Positions 43,629 to 54,063 of a stretch of DNA of 63,679 nt are shown piece after piece. Location of the stretch: positions 1-63,679 of the forward strand of contig JADIIU010000078.1 of the NCBI GenBank assembly GCA_027603945.1. The letters run 5' to 3'. The position numbers were made by a program, and so were the translations under genes. Below the pieces are notes generated by a model. That model saw nothing but the letters and a program-made list of their open reading frames with translations, did no database searches and was not told the origin of the DNA. Every line of letters starts with the position of its first letter. The first letter of the stretch is position 1. Origin of the DNA: Terramyces sp. JEL0728 (Eukaryota > Chytridiomycota > Chytridiomycetes > Rhizophydiales > Terramycetaceae).

Positions 43629-46244
43629 ATGCGCGTTTTCTGGCTGCTGCAATATGTAACTGCATGGTAATTGAACTTAACTCAGCGGGTACAAGTTACT
43701 AATACAAGAATGAGTACGCACGAAGAAATAAGCCATGAAGCTCTGTATTTTCTGAATTTGCTTGACAATTCAACCGTTAATATATTGCAAGACAACAAAG
43801 CATATTTAGAATCTGGATCGTACTTTCCTGATTGGTAATCAATCTGTAATTAGGGGTTATTCGTGTGCAGGAGCATCAGCCGAATCCGAGGAAGGTTAGA
43901 TTTGCTAACTGTAGCTCACTGGCCCCGGTTTTGGAATTACTCTTTGAATTACATACGTCAAACGTATGAAAAACCATACAGTGATGCAGCCCAAGGGCTG
44001 ATTGCATTTTTATTCGGAACAATATCTCACGGTGTAAGCGATGTCTTGTGGCATTCATTAGGACTGGAGCAAGGATTCATTGAAGTAAGCAACGTTTAAC
44101 GAGGCTATGAAATATGCGTTTTATGATGGAAATTATCAGAATAGCCATATGGATGCTGATATCGGAGGAGATTTGATGATTGCGCGTTTTGGTTATTTGG
44201 CATATTTGCAGGTAATATTCTTATGACGCAGCCATACTGGAAGATACCCACACTGGATTTAATCAATATTTATCAATTAATGGGTTACGAGGTCTCGTAC
44301 GGTGAATTGAACCTCTGTATTTTGCAAGGATATGCGGGAGTCCAGGGAAATAGATTGATTGGAAGATACGCATTACCAAACTTTGCTGCACGATCGCCGT
44401 TTTTAGTAGAAAAGTATTTTACGTATTTCAGGGGAGGTATTCATTCAATGGCGGTTGCGGTTGCTGAATGTTGGATTAGAATGTTCCAATCGCTAGAAGA
44501 CAGTGTTTACAGAGAATGCGAGCACATGGGGACTGCATACGAAACGCGGTCAGTTGCCAGTTCATCTTATACTGAAGATTATGACACATGTGTAAAGAAC
44601 AATTCAAACTACGCTGGATACATTATCTCTACTAACGGGTCACTGTCGCTTAGAGGCACACTGGCCTCAACGTTTATTAATGCCTTTTGCTTTTATTACT
44701 ACTCGCCAGGATTAGAGCAGGACAATGATTTTACTCCAGATCCATACTCTTGGATGGACATACCACTGCTTAGATACCCTTATATGATGCTGCAAGGCGC
44801 AGCTAGTCATGTTCTCTCTTGGTTTGATTTCAAATGTGCAAGTAATTCAGCATCCACTGTGTTTGTTACGCAGGTAGAGTATGCAAAATTAGGATCATCA
44901 ATAGCAACCGGAGATTTTACTGGAGATGGGCAGAAAGACTTGGTAATTGGTGCCCCTGGATATAGTTCAAATGGATTTGTGCAAAACGGAGCTGCATTTT
45001 TGGTGCAAGATGCAGCCAAATACCACAAATATGCAGGAACAATTGAACAAATATCCACCGTTATATCCTTTTGCAATGAAGATGGTGCCCAGTTTGGATA
45101 CAGTCTTGCAGTAGTAGATTACAATAGAGACGGAATCGACGACTTGGCAATTTCAGCTCCATACACTGGCCAATCGGTAGACAGGTTTGATGGAAAAGTG
45201 TTTATATTGCTTGGTAGCAAATCTGGACTACGAATCGACGGACAGTGGGATATCGTTATTGATGCTACCCAAACTGATGGGCCATTTAGAGTGTTTGGAT
45301 ATAGCCTATATAGCTTTGATTTAGACAATGACGGATACCTAGATTTAATATCTGCATCACCTCTAGCCTCCTTTGCCTCTGGTAACCAGGTAATTCTTAT
45401 TAACTATAGAGAGGGCAGGTCCAGGCATTTTTGTCAAAGAATAGCTTTTCTAATAATGTGACAATTGATGATGCGGATTGGACGTTGATTGGCAGCCAGG
45501 ATTATGAATGGTTCGGGTCGTCAATCACATTACTGGAGAGGCAGATAATAATTGGTTCACCAGGATACTCTGTTGTTGGTGATTCGACAAAGTCGTCGGG
45601 GAAAATCACTAGCTACAATCTAGACAAAACAATCAATGGTCGACCCACCTATAACAACTCCATTGCGGAAACAAGAGATTTTTCGCAATTTGCAGAAAGC
45701 GTTGATACAATCCACAATGCAACGCAGAATATTATAGTTGGGTCCCCTTCGAAAACCAGCAAACTTGCCAGAAACAGATTCATGAACCTTCCGGGGTTGG
45801 TTATACCTTTTGGTAAAGAGGGTTACCAAGCTGGCCAAGTAAAGGTATTTGACTGGCAATCAACATCCAAGCTGCCGCTATCGACCATCCATGGTACAAC
45901 CACCTTGGGCCATTTTGGTTCGCAAGTGCACTCTTCAGCAAAAGGCATATTCGTTTCAGAGCCGCTCGTGGATGGAGGTACTTTTCCAATTAACCCAAGA
46001 AAAAGGTAGGCTGTTTTACATACCAAATCAAAATATTATCCAGGGAGAGTACAGGGTGGATTCGGTTTACGAGAAATGTTGGTGTGGCAAGTACAAAGAA
46101 GGGTTTGCAAGCACTTTTGTTGCAACGGATATAGATAATAATGGGAAACTCGACATTATCGTTTCCTCAAGGAATAACTACAGGTTGAGCTGGGGTTCGG
46201 GGCTGCTATCGGGAAAAGTGTCTATAATTTGGGATGCTGTGTAG
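43629..46244 (+). CDS. GPLD1: GPI-specific phospholipase D
   Basis: Exons 43629-43666, 43686-43688 (3 nt), 43709-43834, 43854-43894, 43915-44084, 44104-44211, 44232-45389, 45410-45977 and 46000-46244 give 818 aa; eight introns of 19-22 nt. A signal peptide (MRVFWLLQYVTA) leads into CGMSTHEEISHEAL, matching CG(L)STH at the mature N-terminus of animal GPI-PLD. The zinc-dependent PLC/PLD fold follows (FGTISHGVSDVLWHSLGLEQGF), then FG-GAP/integrin-like propeller repeats with calcium-binding DxDxDG motifs (DFTGDGQKDLVIGAP, DYNRDGIDDLAISAP, DLDNDGYLDL). GPI-PLD cleaves GPI anchors, releasing surface proteins. Secreted. Confidence 0.92.
43686..43688 (+). other. Predicted 3-nt micro-exon of GPLD1
   Basis: Exon CGG between 19-nt and 20-nt introns. 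It completes Cys and supplies two bases of Gly in the conserved CGxSTH motif that joins signal peptide to mature enzyme. Without it the signal peptide and catalytic frame do not connect. Confidence 0.72.
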
Positions 46245-46259
46245 CTTGTAAAATATTTA

Positions 46260-48506
46260 TTAAACTCGCTTTGCTAATTGTATATACTCTACTATTTTTT
46301 CTTCGGCCTTGAACCATTCTTTTTCCTTGTCAAATCCAACAATCGAATCAACCATCTTGTTGCAATAGGGTCGAGACAAGTGTCCCTTGCTCCATTCTTG
46401 GCTCTGGACTTCTTTTAGTAATCGTTTATGCTGCTTCTTTAAATCATCCCACCACACAGTCCCATCACCTATTCCAAATACCAACTCGTCCACATCTTTG
46501 AAAATATCGCCAAAAACTGTGGTAACTGTTTTAACCGGTTCTTGGTTTACCATTATCAGGTGCTCTGGCGGTGGTAATGGCTGTGGGGTTTCCCTTTTGA
46601 ACACTATTTTTTTGGCTGGTGGAAGGTTTGGAAAATTGTTTTTATGATGCGCTTTACATGAATCGCGAACCAAGTGCACCAAATACGGCAGTCCCATCTC
46701 AAGTGGTATAGTGTCGCTCTTATTATGATACACAATATCTACCAGCTTGTCCAAGTATTCTTTTGGATCGTGTCCAGTTTGGTAGAAATCAACTTTTGGT
46801 ACTTGATACACTACTTTTGAAAATAATCTGTTTCCATCTCTCCAATAGTCCAACTGCGGTATTAGCACAATGCACCAATAGATTTTATGGTCGATCAATT
46901 GCTGTAATATTTTGGCCAGCAATGGTTTAGGAAATGTGTATTTGTTCTTGTAGAGTGTATACAGGATGAAACTGGTTTCATTAATATTTGGTGCATTCAT
47001 TAACATTGAATTTGTGACTTTTCTGTTCAGTTTTTCAGACAGTCCATTAGTAAATTCTTGTTTTGCTTTGTAATAATCTAGATCTAATAATGCAGGTATT
47101 ACATTAGTGTAATAATCATAGTCGTTTGGGTTTACTACCAAGTTCTCTTGGCCTGTATATAATAGCAAAGAGTAAGTTTTCGAGTTTGGTTTCGTGTAGT
47201 TGTTGATCAATTGCACAATATACTCTACTTTTTTCTGTAGTAGCTGCAATTCATTACTTGACAAAGATTTAACATTCTTTTTCAATTCCCGACTATCCCT
47301 TGGCTGGGTATCGCCTACCGCTGGAGTATTCATTCCAATAGAGTCTATAATCTCTCTTTCTAACCATACATTGAAGAATGTAACATCTGGTTTAATACCA
47401 TTGAGTAAAATGTGCTGATAAACACTCTTTCCATCTTCCAAACTGCCGTATTGTAATCCAAATGATAGAATAGTACAATACATTTTCAAATCGATTTTGA
47501 TATTGCTATGCAGCAGTTCGTCAAGTACTTGGTTAGCCTTGCCATGATTATTGGTTTTCAAAGCGTCTACTAGTGCATAATTGTACTGTACTATACTTTG
47601 TTTTGGAAACGAATATCCTAACGAATCACTTAATTTCTTTAGTTTTGCTTTTTCTAGTGAATACACAATATTCTTTTGCAAGGATAAATCTGGTATGATT
47701 GACAATCCTGTTTGTCTTAGTGGTATCATTAATGCCTTTGGATATCTAATCTGGGGCAGGATTTCTCTTATTACTGTTAGTGCTTGTTTCTGTTTGTATT
47801 GCCTTGAAAGTAGGTACAACATTCTAGCCAAGAGATTTTGGTTCATAATCAAATCCCCATCCTTTATCCCAAGTTTGTCAGCTGCTGGTGTATCTGTGTT
47901 CTGAAAAGCAGGCGGCTGCAATTCGCTTTCTCTAATCTTGGATCTTTTTGCAGAATCATCTGTTTTTCTGCTAATTTTGACAAAATATTCAAACGCATCA
48001 TCCACATGACTCTCCATCAAAAGGTAGCAAACAAGTTCATGGCCCTTGTATCCACAATCAAACATTGCCTCCAGATGCTTGAATAATTCAACATCGATTC
48101 TCCACTTTTTGATTCTGAGCAGTTCAGTTACTTTTGCTTTATCTTGATTCTGGATCGCTTTTAATAGTAAGTGATTGAATGTATTGTATGAAAATGGTTC
48201 AATGTAATTGTTTTTGTCAATGTAGTGCAAGTATAATTCTTCATTTTTTGTTTCGAGACTTTTTTGTTTGTCCAGGTATAGCATTGAAGTGTACAGGTTA
48301 CTGGGTACTGCTTGTTTTGATAGGAGAGGAAAGAGCAAGTCAAAGGCATCCTTTTTTTGCAGTCTTCTTGTATCAACTCCCAACACAACATCATCAACAA
48401 ATTTCCTTAAATTTTCATTTTCATTTTGCAGTCGTAGCTGCATTGCTTCTAATGTTGAGTAGCGTCTCCAAGCTGTATAATGCCCAAGCAGTGTAAATTT
48501 TCTCAT
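46260..48506 (-). CDS. Large PPR-like mitochondrial protein
   Basis: Single-exon 748 aa protein, from the Met of MRKFTLLGHYTAWRRYST, a plausible mitochondrial presequence; an earlier Met at 48665 would overlap the divergent PKR1 gene. Helical repeats of PPR type are visible in the middle (KANQVLDELLHSNIKIDLKMY, GKSVYQHILLNGIKPDVTFF). The C-terminal 200 residues lack repeats. Intronless over 2.2 kb. Convergent with GPLD1, 15 bases between stops. Confidence 0.72.
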   Translation of the reverse strand: MRKFTLLGHYTAWRRYSTLEAMQLRLQNENENLRKFVDDVVLGVDTRRLQKKDAFDLLFPLLSKQAVPSNLYTSMLYLDKQKSLETKNEELYLHYIDKNNYIEPFSYNTFNHLLLKAIQNQDKAKVTELLRIKKWRIDVELFKHLEAMFDCGYKGHELVCYLLMESHVDDAFEYFVKISRKTDDSAKRSKIRESELQPPAFQNTDTPAADKLGIKDGDLIMNQNLLARMLYLLSRQYKQKQALTVIREILPQIRYPKALMIPLRQTGLSIIPDLSLQKNIVYSLEKAKLKKLSDSLGYSFPKQSIVQYNYALVDALKTNNHGKANQVLDELLHSNIKIDLKMYCTILSFGLQYGSLEDGKSVYQHILLNGIKPDVTFFNVWLEREIIDSIGMNTPAVGDTQPRDSRELKKNVKSLSSNELQLLQKKVEYIVQLINNYTKPNSKTYSLLLYTGQENLVVNPNDYDYYTNVIPALLDLDYYKAKQEFTNGLSEKLNRKVTNSMLMNAPNINETSFILYTLYKNKYTFPKPLLAKILQQLIDHKIYWCIVLIPQLDYWRDGNRLFSKVVYQVPKVDFYQTGHDPKEYLDKLVDIVYHNKSDTIPLEMGLPYLVHLVRDSCKAHHKNNFPNLPPAKKIVFKRETPQPLPPPEHLIMVNQEPVKTVTTVFGDIFKDVDELVFGIGDGTVWWDDLKKQHKRLLKEVQSQEWSKGHLSRPYCNKMVDSIVGFDKEKEWFKAEEKIVEYIQLAKRV

Positions 48507-48548
48507 TTTCAAGATGCACTTTTTTGCAAATTTACAGTTTGAAACAGG

Positions 48549-48961
48549 ATGGATTTGAAAAATAGGAAAAATAATCAATCTGAAATAGTACAGCAGGCAG
48601 ACACAGAGATTAGCGCACCAGCAGAGCCAGTAACTGAACAGATAGAACAGGATGCCGTGGAGCAAGACGCAATAGAGCCAGAAGGAGGAATGGCTGCAGC
48701 AATCGTTGATTCGATATTTACTCCTGGCTACTCGTCAAAAATCCAATTCTTTATTCATTTTATCTTTGTATTCTTGTTTTTCAATCTGCTATTTCTTTAT
48801 TACATGTCGAGATCCTGGCATGTAATATTTTTGATTGGGTAATTTATTGTTGATGTAGAATTGCTACTTGCTTATGGGCTTCGCTCACCTGGTTCCTGTA
48901 CCAGCTGAAGGATTTGCCAGATAAAAGGGATCTAAAAGATTCCATCTTCAAATCAGAATAA
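48549..48961 (+). CDS. PKR1: PKR1-like V-ATPase assembly factor
   Basis: Exons 48549-48838 and 48859-48961 with a 20-nt intron give 130 aa. After an acidic N-terminus, the conserved core reads DSIFTPGYSSKIQFFIHF, then a hydrophobic pair (FVFLFFNLLFLYY; VIFLIGIATCLWASLTWFLY) and a charged end. This is the Pkr1 pattern (SxFTPG plus two helices, LWxSLTWF). Yeast Pkr1 is an ER protein that helps assemble the V-ATPase Vo sector. The second helix is completed only by splicing. Confidence 0.85.
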
Positions 48962-49123
48962 ACTTTTAATGAAATGGGTTTATTTGAAAATACTAAACCT
49001 AAGGTTAGAAATGTTCAATGATAAAGTATGGTTCAGACGTGCATATAATGATTCCGGATGCGAAATATCTTCAGGAATCAGAAGAGGGAGATCACGATCA
49101 TCAACACCAACAATAGCACCTAC

Positions 49124-49564
49124 CTAACGAGTTCTGAAATATTCCAACAAAACATTCATAGCTTCAGAATCCTCACCATAATCACGGACAACAACAACAG
49201 AAGCACCAACAACCTTTCTGGCGTTACCTTCACGGTCGATTTTGCATAATCCAGCCCATTCACCCAATTTCTTGGCATCATCAAGTTTAATCAAGTTGAT
49301 GTTGTGTTCAGCGCACAATGCTTCAACCAATTTCAAGTATTCCTTTTCAGTGCAGGTTTCAACCAACACACAGAGTTGGGCTTGTCTTCTGTCGAGTGCT
49401 TTAACACATTCTCTGATACCACGAGAAAGACCATCATTAATGAGTGCTTTCTTTAATACTTGTTTCAAGGCATCTTCTACAGAAAGAGTTCCTTGGGTAG
49501 TATCGGCTTGAACTTCAACAGCTACATCATCTCCGGCAGTGGACACTGAGGTTAAATTCTTCAT
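49124..49564 (-). CDS. RPS12: 40S ribosomal protein eS12
   Basis: Single-exon 146 aa. The core ([53 protein letters not shown]) is diagnostic of eS12, an L7Ae/L30e-fold protein at the beak of the small subunit. The N-terminal 30 residues are variable, as usual. A telo-box-like site lies about 117 bases upstream, typical of fungal and plant ribosomal-protein promoters. Confidence 0.96.
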   Translation of the reverse strand: MKNLTSVSTAGDDVAVEVQADTTQGTLSVEDALKQVLKKALINDGLSRGIRECVKALDRRQAQLCVLVETCTEKEYLKLVEALCAEHNINLIKLDDAKKLGEWAGLCKIDREGNARKVVGASVVVVRDYGEDSEAMNVLLEYFRTR

Positions 49565-49680
49565 GGGTACTGAAAACTATGTCATCGAATGCATTCTGCA
49601 AAGAACTGCAAACTCCTTAGCTTTGAGAACTTACTTTTAAGAGTAAAGAAAAAATTGAATTTTTTGCAAGAAAAAAAAAT

Positions 49681-49695
49681 TAGCCCTAACCCTAG
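49681..49695 (-). promoter_or_regulatory. Telo-box (TTAGGG-type) upstream of RPS12
   Basis: The plus strand reads tagccctaaccctag, two CCCTA units. It lies about 117 bases upstream of the eS12 ATG and reads AGGGTTAGGG towards the gene. Such sites bind Tbf1-like factors at ribosomal-protein promoters in many fungi. I did not find another two-unit copy in the intergenic sequence I read. Confidence 0.55.
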
Positions 49696-49809
49696 TTTTT
49701 GTCAGAAATAAAGTAGACTTGGTCTGGTATTCCGCTAATTCCAAGAGTTGCAAACTGGACAAGTAGTACTTTTAATTGAACGACAATTTTGCATAATATT
49801 TTCGCGATA

Positions 49810-50673
49810 ATGTTTGTGAATCTCAAAAATGAAATCCCAATAATAGCAAAACACTTGGGTATATTAGAGCATCAGCAATTGAAATATGCGATTAAAATCG
49901 ACTTTCCTACACCAATAGTAAACTCCCAGCACTTCTTTCGATCTATCAGGCACTTGGAATCCTACATGGACAATCTGAAGGATTTAAACATCAAATTAGA
50001 AACGGAATCTACAAAATTAATTAAATTGAATCTCGAAAATATCGCAGATATAAACAATCTAGCCTTCCGATTACACGAAGACTTTTTGTTATTGGGGGAA
50101 ATCAAAAGGCTGGATTTAGATTTGCTATCCTTGGATGTAAGACAGTCGCTAATGGACTTGGAATTTGATGAAGAATATTTGCTGCAGATTGTGAGAGGCG
50201 TTGGGCCAGGGAATCAATTCATTGGCAGAGTGTTTTCAAACGCGTGTGGATATGGCCAGTTAAAAATTGTAGAGTATATGATCAATGACTTGCATTATAA
50301 TCCGGTTGGGACTGGCAGGTCATTTTCTTTTCAAGATTCATTTGACAATGCATTCAGATTCAAACATCCAGAAATCATTCGATATTTATTACACGTTTCC
50401 AAAGTGGATCCAAATGTTATTTTCAAGAAAGGTATTGATATATGGAAGGACGCGAGATGGAATAAATACAACAATGATGATTTTAGAGACACTCGAGGTT
50501 TTGAAGACCCAAAACAGGACTATTCAGAGTTTTGGAATGTATTAAAAGAGGTTGCTGGACATCCTGGGCTTAGTATAGATGTAGAAACGTATCTACCGGA
50601 AGCAGAGGAACTGGGAGATACTCCACTTGTAGAATTTGTTCAATCTTTGCAAATCCAACAAGCATGCCTGTAG
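49810..50673 (+). CDS. Ankyrin-like protein of local family
   Basis: Single-exon 287 aa protein. The start MFVNLKNEIPIIAKHLGI matches the N-terminal module of the protein at 60248-60946 (KIPNEIPIVASYLRI), followed in both by a KIDxxxP segment. Residues 140-220 carry degenerate ankyrin-like units (ACGYGQLKIVEYMIND, FRFKHPEIIRYLLHVSKVDP). Function unknown; the N-terminal module may be a divergent F-box. Confidence 0.65.
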   Translation: MFVNLKNEIPIIAKHLGILEHQQLKYAIKIDFPTPIVNSQHFFRSIRHLESYMDNLKDLNIKLETESTKLIKLNLENIADINNLAFRLHEDFLLLGEIKRLDLDLLSLDVRQSLMDLEFDEEYLLQIVRGVGPGNQFIGRVFSNACGYGQLKIVEYMINDLHYNPVGTGRSFSFQDSFDNAFRFKHPEIIRYLLHVSKVDPNVIFKKGIDIWKDARWNKYNNDDFRDTRGFEDPKQDYSEFWNVLKEVAGHPGLSIDVETYLPEAEELGDTPLVEFVQSLQIQQACL

Positions 50674-51000
50674 CTGCCTCATTTAAATTACGTGAGATGC
50701 ATTTACCAGCCAATGTAATAACCTATTGAATAAAAAATTTTGAAATACTACTCTCCGATATTCCTCTAACCAAGATATTTCGCGGAATGTTGGATTCTTC
50801 AAGGATGTACTCGTATAACCAGGTACCAAGTTCGTAGTAGGAATTGTCTAATAAACAGGTAAATTAACGAAACCAACGAGTTCTCAATTTCTCATGTTAG
50901 ATTAGTCCGATAGCAGAGCTTCCCTTGATTGGCTGATATCCTAATATGGCCGCGGTTTTTCCATATCGTATTAGTCATTTTTCCACCTGACATTTAGTTT
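50674..51000. other. Intergenic upstream of 7TM array
   Basis: About 330 bases before the first array gene, with no coding signal. It should carry the promoter of the first gene. Confidence 0.4.
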
Positions 51001-51870
51001 ATGCAAACAAATCTTAATCAGATAATCGCGTATGTGGTAGGCATATCCAGCGGGATTCTCCTTGTCAACATATTCTTGGCGGTTTACAGGCTATATCAAA
51101 TACAAACTAATGAAAAAAAAAAGTACAGGTTTTGGCTGTTGCTGGCTAGTATTATCTCACTGACCGTCCATACCGCAAACTATTCCTTTATTAACACCGT
51201 TGAAAATGGCGCTACTTATTCCCCGGTAAACTACTATATTAGTAGGGTTTCATTCAACATTAATTGCGCGACTTTAACGATATTCACAAATATCAAATAT
51301 TTACAGCTGATGAAAAGTGTCTCTATGCGCTCCACCACGGAAATACTCTTGATAACTACCCATATTATTTTCATGTTTGTTGGGATAATCAGTGGTTGTG
51401 TAGATGTAACAAATTCACCTCAATTGCCACCAACAGCCTCAATCATTACAAAATTGCCATACTTGTACTATGCCTCTTCTTCAGCACTCTTTGGAGTTAT
51501 AGTTTTCTCATACAATATCATTCAAAGCGCGTTGCAAGCAGATGCTATAAAGTCAATGTTTGGCCAACGGAATATTTTGTGGATTATTGCAGTGGTAGGG
51601 AATATCAGCATTTTTCTGCAAACAGTTGCTTGGATCTTAATACTCTGGAACAACTTTACCAACAGTGTGATTTTATTTCTGGGCAGTATCAGCGAACTAA
51701 TGTTGAACGCGATATTCTTTATTGAAAACGGTGCAACAATACTGACTAAAATATTATGTTCCGAACAACTCGACATTTCAATTGCAGCTGGTCCCGTTCA
51801 GAATTCAATGCTGCTCTTGACTGAAGCAGAGTTGGGAGAACTATCGCGATCAAATTCAATTAGTAAATAA
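51001..51870 (+). CDS. 7TM array protein 1
   Basis: Single-exon 289 aa protein with seven hydrophobic helices, from IIAYVVGISSGILLVNIFLA to FLGSISELMLNAIFFIENG. The motifs shared by all five array members are present: YRLYQIQ before a KK-YRFW turn, NYSxxNT after helix 2, LPP before helix 5, and GN(x)SxFLQTVAW in helix 6. The N-terminus is short and the C-tail about 35 aa. It is not assignable to a known GPCR class. No introns. Confidence 0.75.
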   Translation: MQTNLNQIIAYVVGISSGILLVNIFLAVYRLYQIQTNEKKKYRFWLLLASIISLTVHTANYSFINTVENGATYSPVNYYISRVSFNINCATLTIFTNIKYLQLMKSVSMRSTTEILLITTHIIFMFVGIISGCVDVTNSPQLPPTASIITKLPYLYYASSSALFGVIVFSYNIIQSALQADAIKSMFGQRNILWIIAVVGNISIFLQTVAWILILWNNFTNSVILFLGSISELMLNAIFFIENGATILTKILCSEQLDISIAAGPVQNSMLLLTEAELGELSRSNSISK

Positions 51871-51937
51871 AGTTTGATTCAAAATATTTGCCATTTCAAC
51901 GCAAATGTATTCGTGCTCAACCGGATGAGTTCCGCAG

Positions 51938-52831
51938 ATGAATTTTAGCCTTTCTTTTCCGTTTTCGCGAATTTTCAAGGAACATAAAGGTATGATAAGA
52001 ATTTCAATACCACAAATTATTGCTTACATTGCTGGTATTTCAACCAGCATTTTGATAATGAACATAATTGGAGCCGGTTTTAGGATACGACAACTGCAAT
52101 TTCATGAAAATAGAAAGTATCTTTATTGGATTTTAACGTTAACAATCATATCACTAGCGGTATTCACCTCCAACTATGCATACCTTAACACTGAAGACAA
52201 AACACTGATAGTATCCAAAGTTCCATACTTTATTACAAGAATTTCCTATGGGCTTTTTTGCGCGTCTCAGACAAGCATGACTAATATCAAATACCTTCAA
52301 GTGGTGAAAGGCAAAAAAATGCGGGCAAATCTGGAATATACGGTAATCATGGTCAACTATGGAATGCTTCTGTTTGGGACTACCAGTGGGTGTATAGAAG
52401 TTTCAATGGCTAGTAGATTACCGCCAACAGTCTCAATCTATTCCAAGATCCCTACATTCTACTATGCCATCTCTTCTGTTTTGATTGGGCTGTTTGTATT
52501 TCTCATAAAACTAATCAAAAGTGCGATGATGGCGGATCTAGAACTGTCCCTCTTTGGCCATATTGGCGCCAACTGGAGAATGTGGTGCGTAGTAATTCTT
52601 GGCAATGTCAGTGTTTTTTCTCAAATCGTTGGGTGGTCGATTCTCTTGTGGAACAGCTTCGCAAACAATGGTTCCGTATGGCTGGGCACAATAACGTCAC
52701 TTTGCTTGAACGGGCTGTTCTTCATTGAAAATGCTACTGTAGTGGTTGCCGCTGAGCTATGCAACACGTCAAAGAAAGTTGAGGTCCAATCTCCAAATCG
52801 CAGTATCCACCAAAACGACTTGGAACTCTAA
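51938..52831 (+). CDS. 7TM array protein 2
   Basis: Single-exon 297 aa protein, the most divergent member. It has LPPTVSIYSKIP before helix 5 and GNVSVFSQIVGW in helix 6. The Met at 51992 (MIRISIPQIIAYIAGIS) matches the starts of its relatives better than the first ATG at 51938, which would add 18 residues. Follows member 1 by 67 bases. Confidence 0.73.
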   Translation: MNFSLSFPFSRIFKEHKGMIRISIPQIIAYIAGISTSILIMNIIGAGFRIRQLQFHENRKYLYWILTLTIISLAVFTSNYAYLNTEDKTLIVSKVPYFITRISYGLFCASQTSMTNIKYLQVVKGKKMRANLEYTVIMVNYGMLLFGTTSGCIEVSMASRLPPTVSIYSKIPTFYYAISSVLIGLFVFLIKLIKSAMMADLELSLFGHIGANWRMWCVVILGNVSVFSQIVGWSILLWNSFANNGSVWLGTITSLCLNGLFFIENATVVVAAELCNTSKKVEVQSPNRSIHQNDLEL

Positions 52832-52920
52832 ACTTCAATAAAACCTGTGTTTTGGACTTTGAATTTCTTTATTTTATGTGTTTAATCTACAGCTGGAGAA
52901 CGGCTTCAAAGTGTGTTTAC

Positions 52921-52940
52921 AATAACCATTTATGGTTATT
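52921..52940. repeat. Perfect 9-bp inverted repeat
   Basis: aataaccatttatggttatt: 9-bp arms with a 2-nt loop, followed by another aatggttat. It is nested inside a wider ctggaga ... tctccag pair (52892-52898 and 52949-52955). It lies between array genes 2 and 3 and could be a transcription-end hairpin or a binding site. Confidence 0.5.
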
Positions 52941-53081
52941 AATGGTTATCTCCAGCCGGTAATTCGTTAGAGCTCCATTGAGCTTTACTTTCTTGAAGCT
53001 GTCCATTATCTATCCCTTGTGGTAAAATTTTCATTCATCATGGGAAGAAAATTATCTGAAAAGTTTTTTCCCTAAGCAAAA

Positions 53082-53954
53082 ATGGCCGTAATACTAGCAC
53101 AAATGATCGCGTATGTTACAGGTATATCCGCAGGACTGTCTCTCATGAATATATTTTTGGCAACCTACAGATTATACCAGATTCAGATATTCGAACAAAA
53201 AAAATATCGCTTTTGGATGCTACTATTCAATATAATCGCACTGGTGACACACACGGCAAACTACTCGCAATACAATATAGTCGACTATTCAGCAGGTGTA
53301 CCGCGAAGCTATTATTATATTGGCAGAGTTGCTTTCAACATTACATGCGCGTTACAATCTTCTTTAGCAACAATTAAATATGTCCAAGCTATCACAAGCG
53401 TGAAAAAGCGGAACTATGCGGAAGTTTGTATTATAGTAGTCAACTCTGTATTCATGCTGACTGGGGTTATTTCCGGCTGTATTGATATTTTTACTTCTCC
53501 AACACTACCCCCTCCTGCCACGCTTTTATCAAAACTGCCAATATTCTTTTTCGCCGCGTTCTCTGCTCTATTTGGTTTTTGTGTATTCTCTCTAAAATTG
53601 CTAAAAAGCGCCATGGTTGCCGACCTGGCAATTTCGTTTTTCGGTCAGCTCGGTGGTGCTTCCAACTTGTGGTCCATCGTGCTCATCGGTATAGGAAACG
53701 TATTTCTACAGACGGTTGCTTGGGTAGTTGTACTCTGGAACAATTTTACCAACAGCGGATCTCCTTGGATCACTTGTATCAGTGAACTATGCTTAAACAT
53801 CATCTTTTTTATCGAAAATGGAGCGATTATTACCATCAAAGTACTCTGTGACCAATCCAAAGGTAGCGAGCATTTCGAAAGACAGAGCCGCGGCGACGAT
53901 ATTTATATTATGGAATCAAACGACTCTATTGCCGTGATGGATGAAGACATTTGA
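53082..53954 (+). CDS. 7TM array protein 3
   Basis: Single-exon 290 aa protein, closest to member 1 (shared QMIAYVTGISAGLSLMNIFLA start, TVAWVVVLWNNFTNS in helix 6, SELCLNIIFFIENGAI in helix 7). The C-tail is acidic (SNDSIAVMDEDI). Intergenic spacing to member 2 is about 250 bases, the widest in the array. Confidence 0.75.
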   Translation: MAVILAQMIAYVTGISAGLSLMNIFLATYRLYQIQIFEQKKYRFWMLLFNIIALVTHTANYSQYNIVDYSAGVPRSYYYIGRVAFNITCALQSSLATIKYVQAITSVKKRNYAEVCIIVVNSVFMLTGVISGCIDIFTSPTLPPPATLLSKLPIFFFAAFSALFGFCVFSLKLLKSAMVADLAISFFGQLGGASNLWSIVLIGIGNVFLQTVAWVVVLWNNFTNSGSPWITCISELCLNIIFFIENGAIITIKVLCDQSKGSEHFERQSRGDDIYIMESNDSIAVMDEDI

Positions 53955-54063
53955 TCTGCGCTCTACGAGAGTATTTTGATTTCGAACCAATATAATTCGT
54001 GAAAGGATAATTTCAAGTTTTAAATTTTTGCATAATATATTATTCGCCAAAACACGGAGTACA

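Noticed and set aside
49681..49695. Interstitial telomere or chromosome-end signal
   Set aside because: Only two repeat units, placed in the promoter of a ribosomal-protein gene; a telo-box explains it better.
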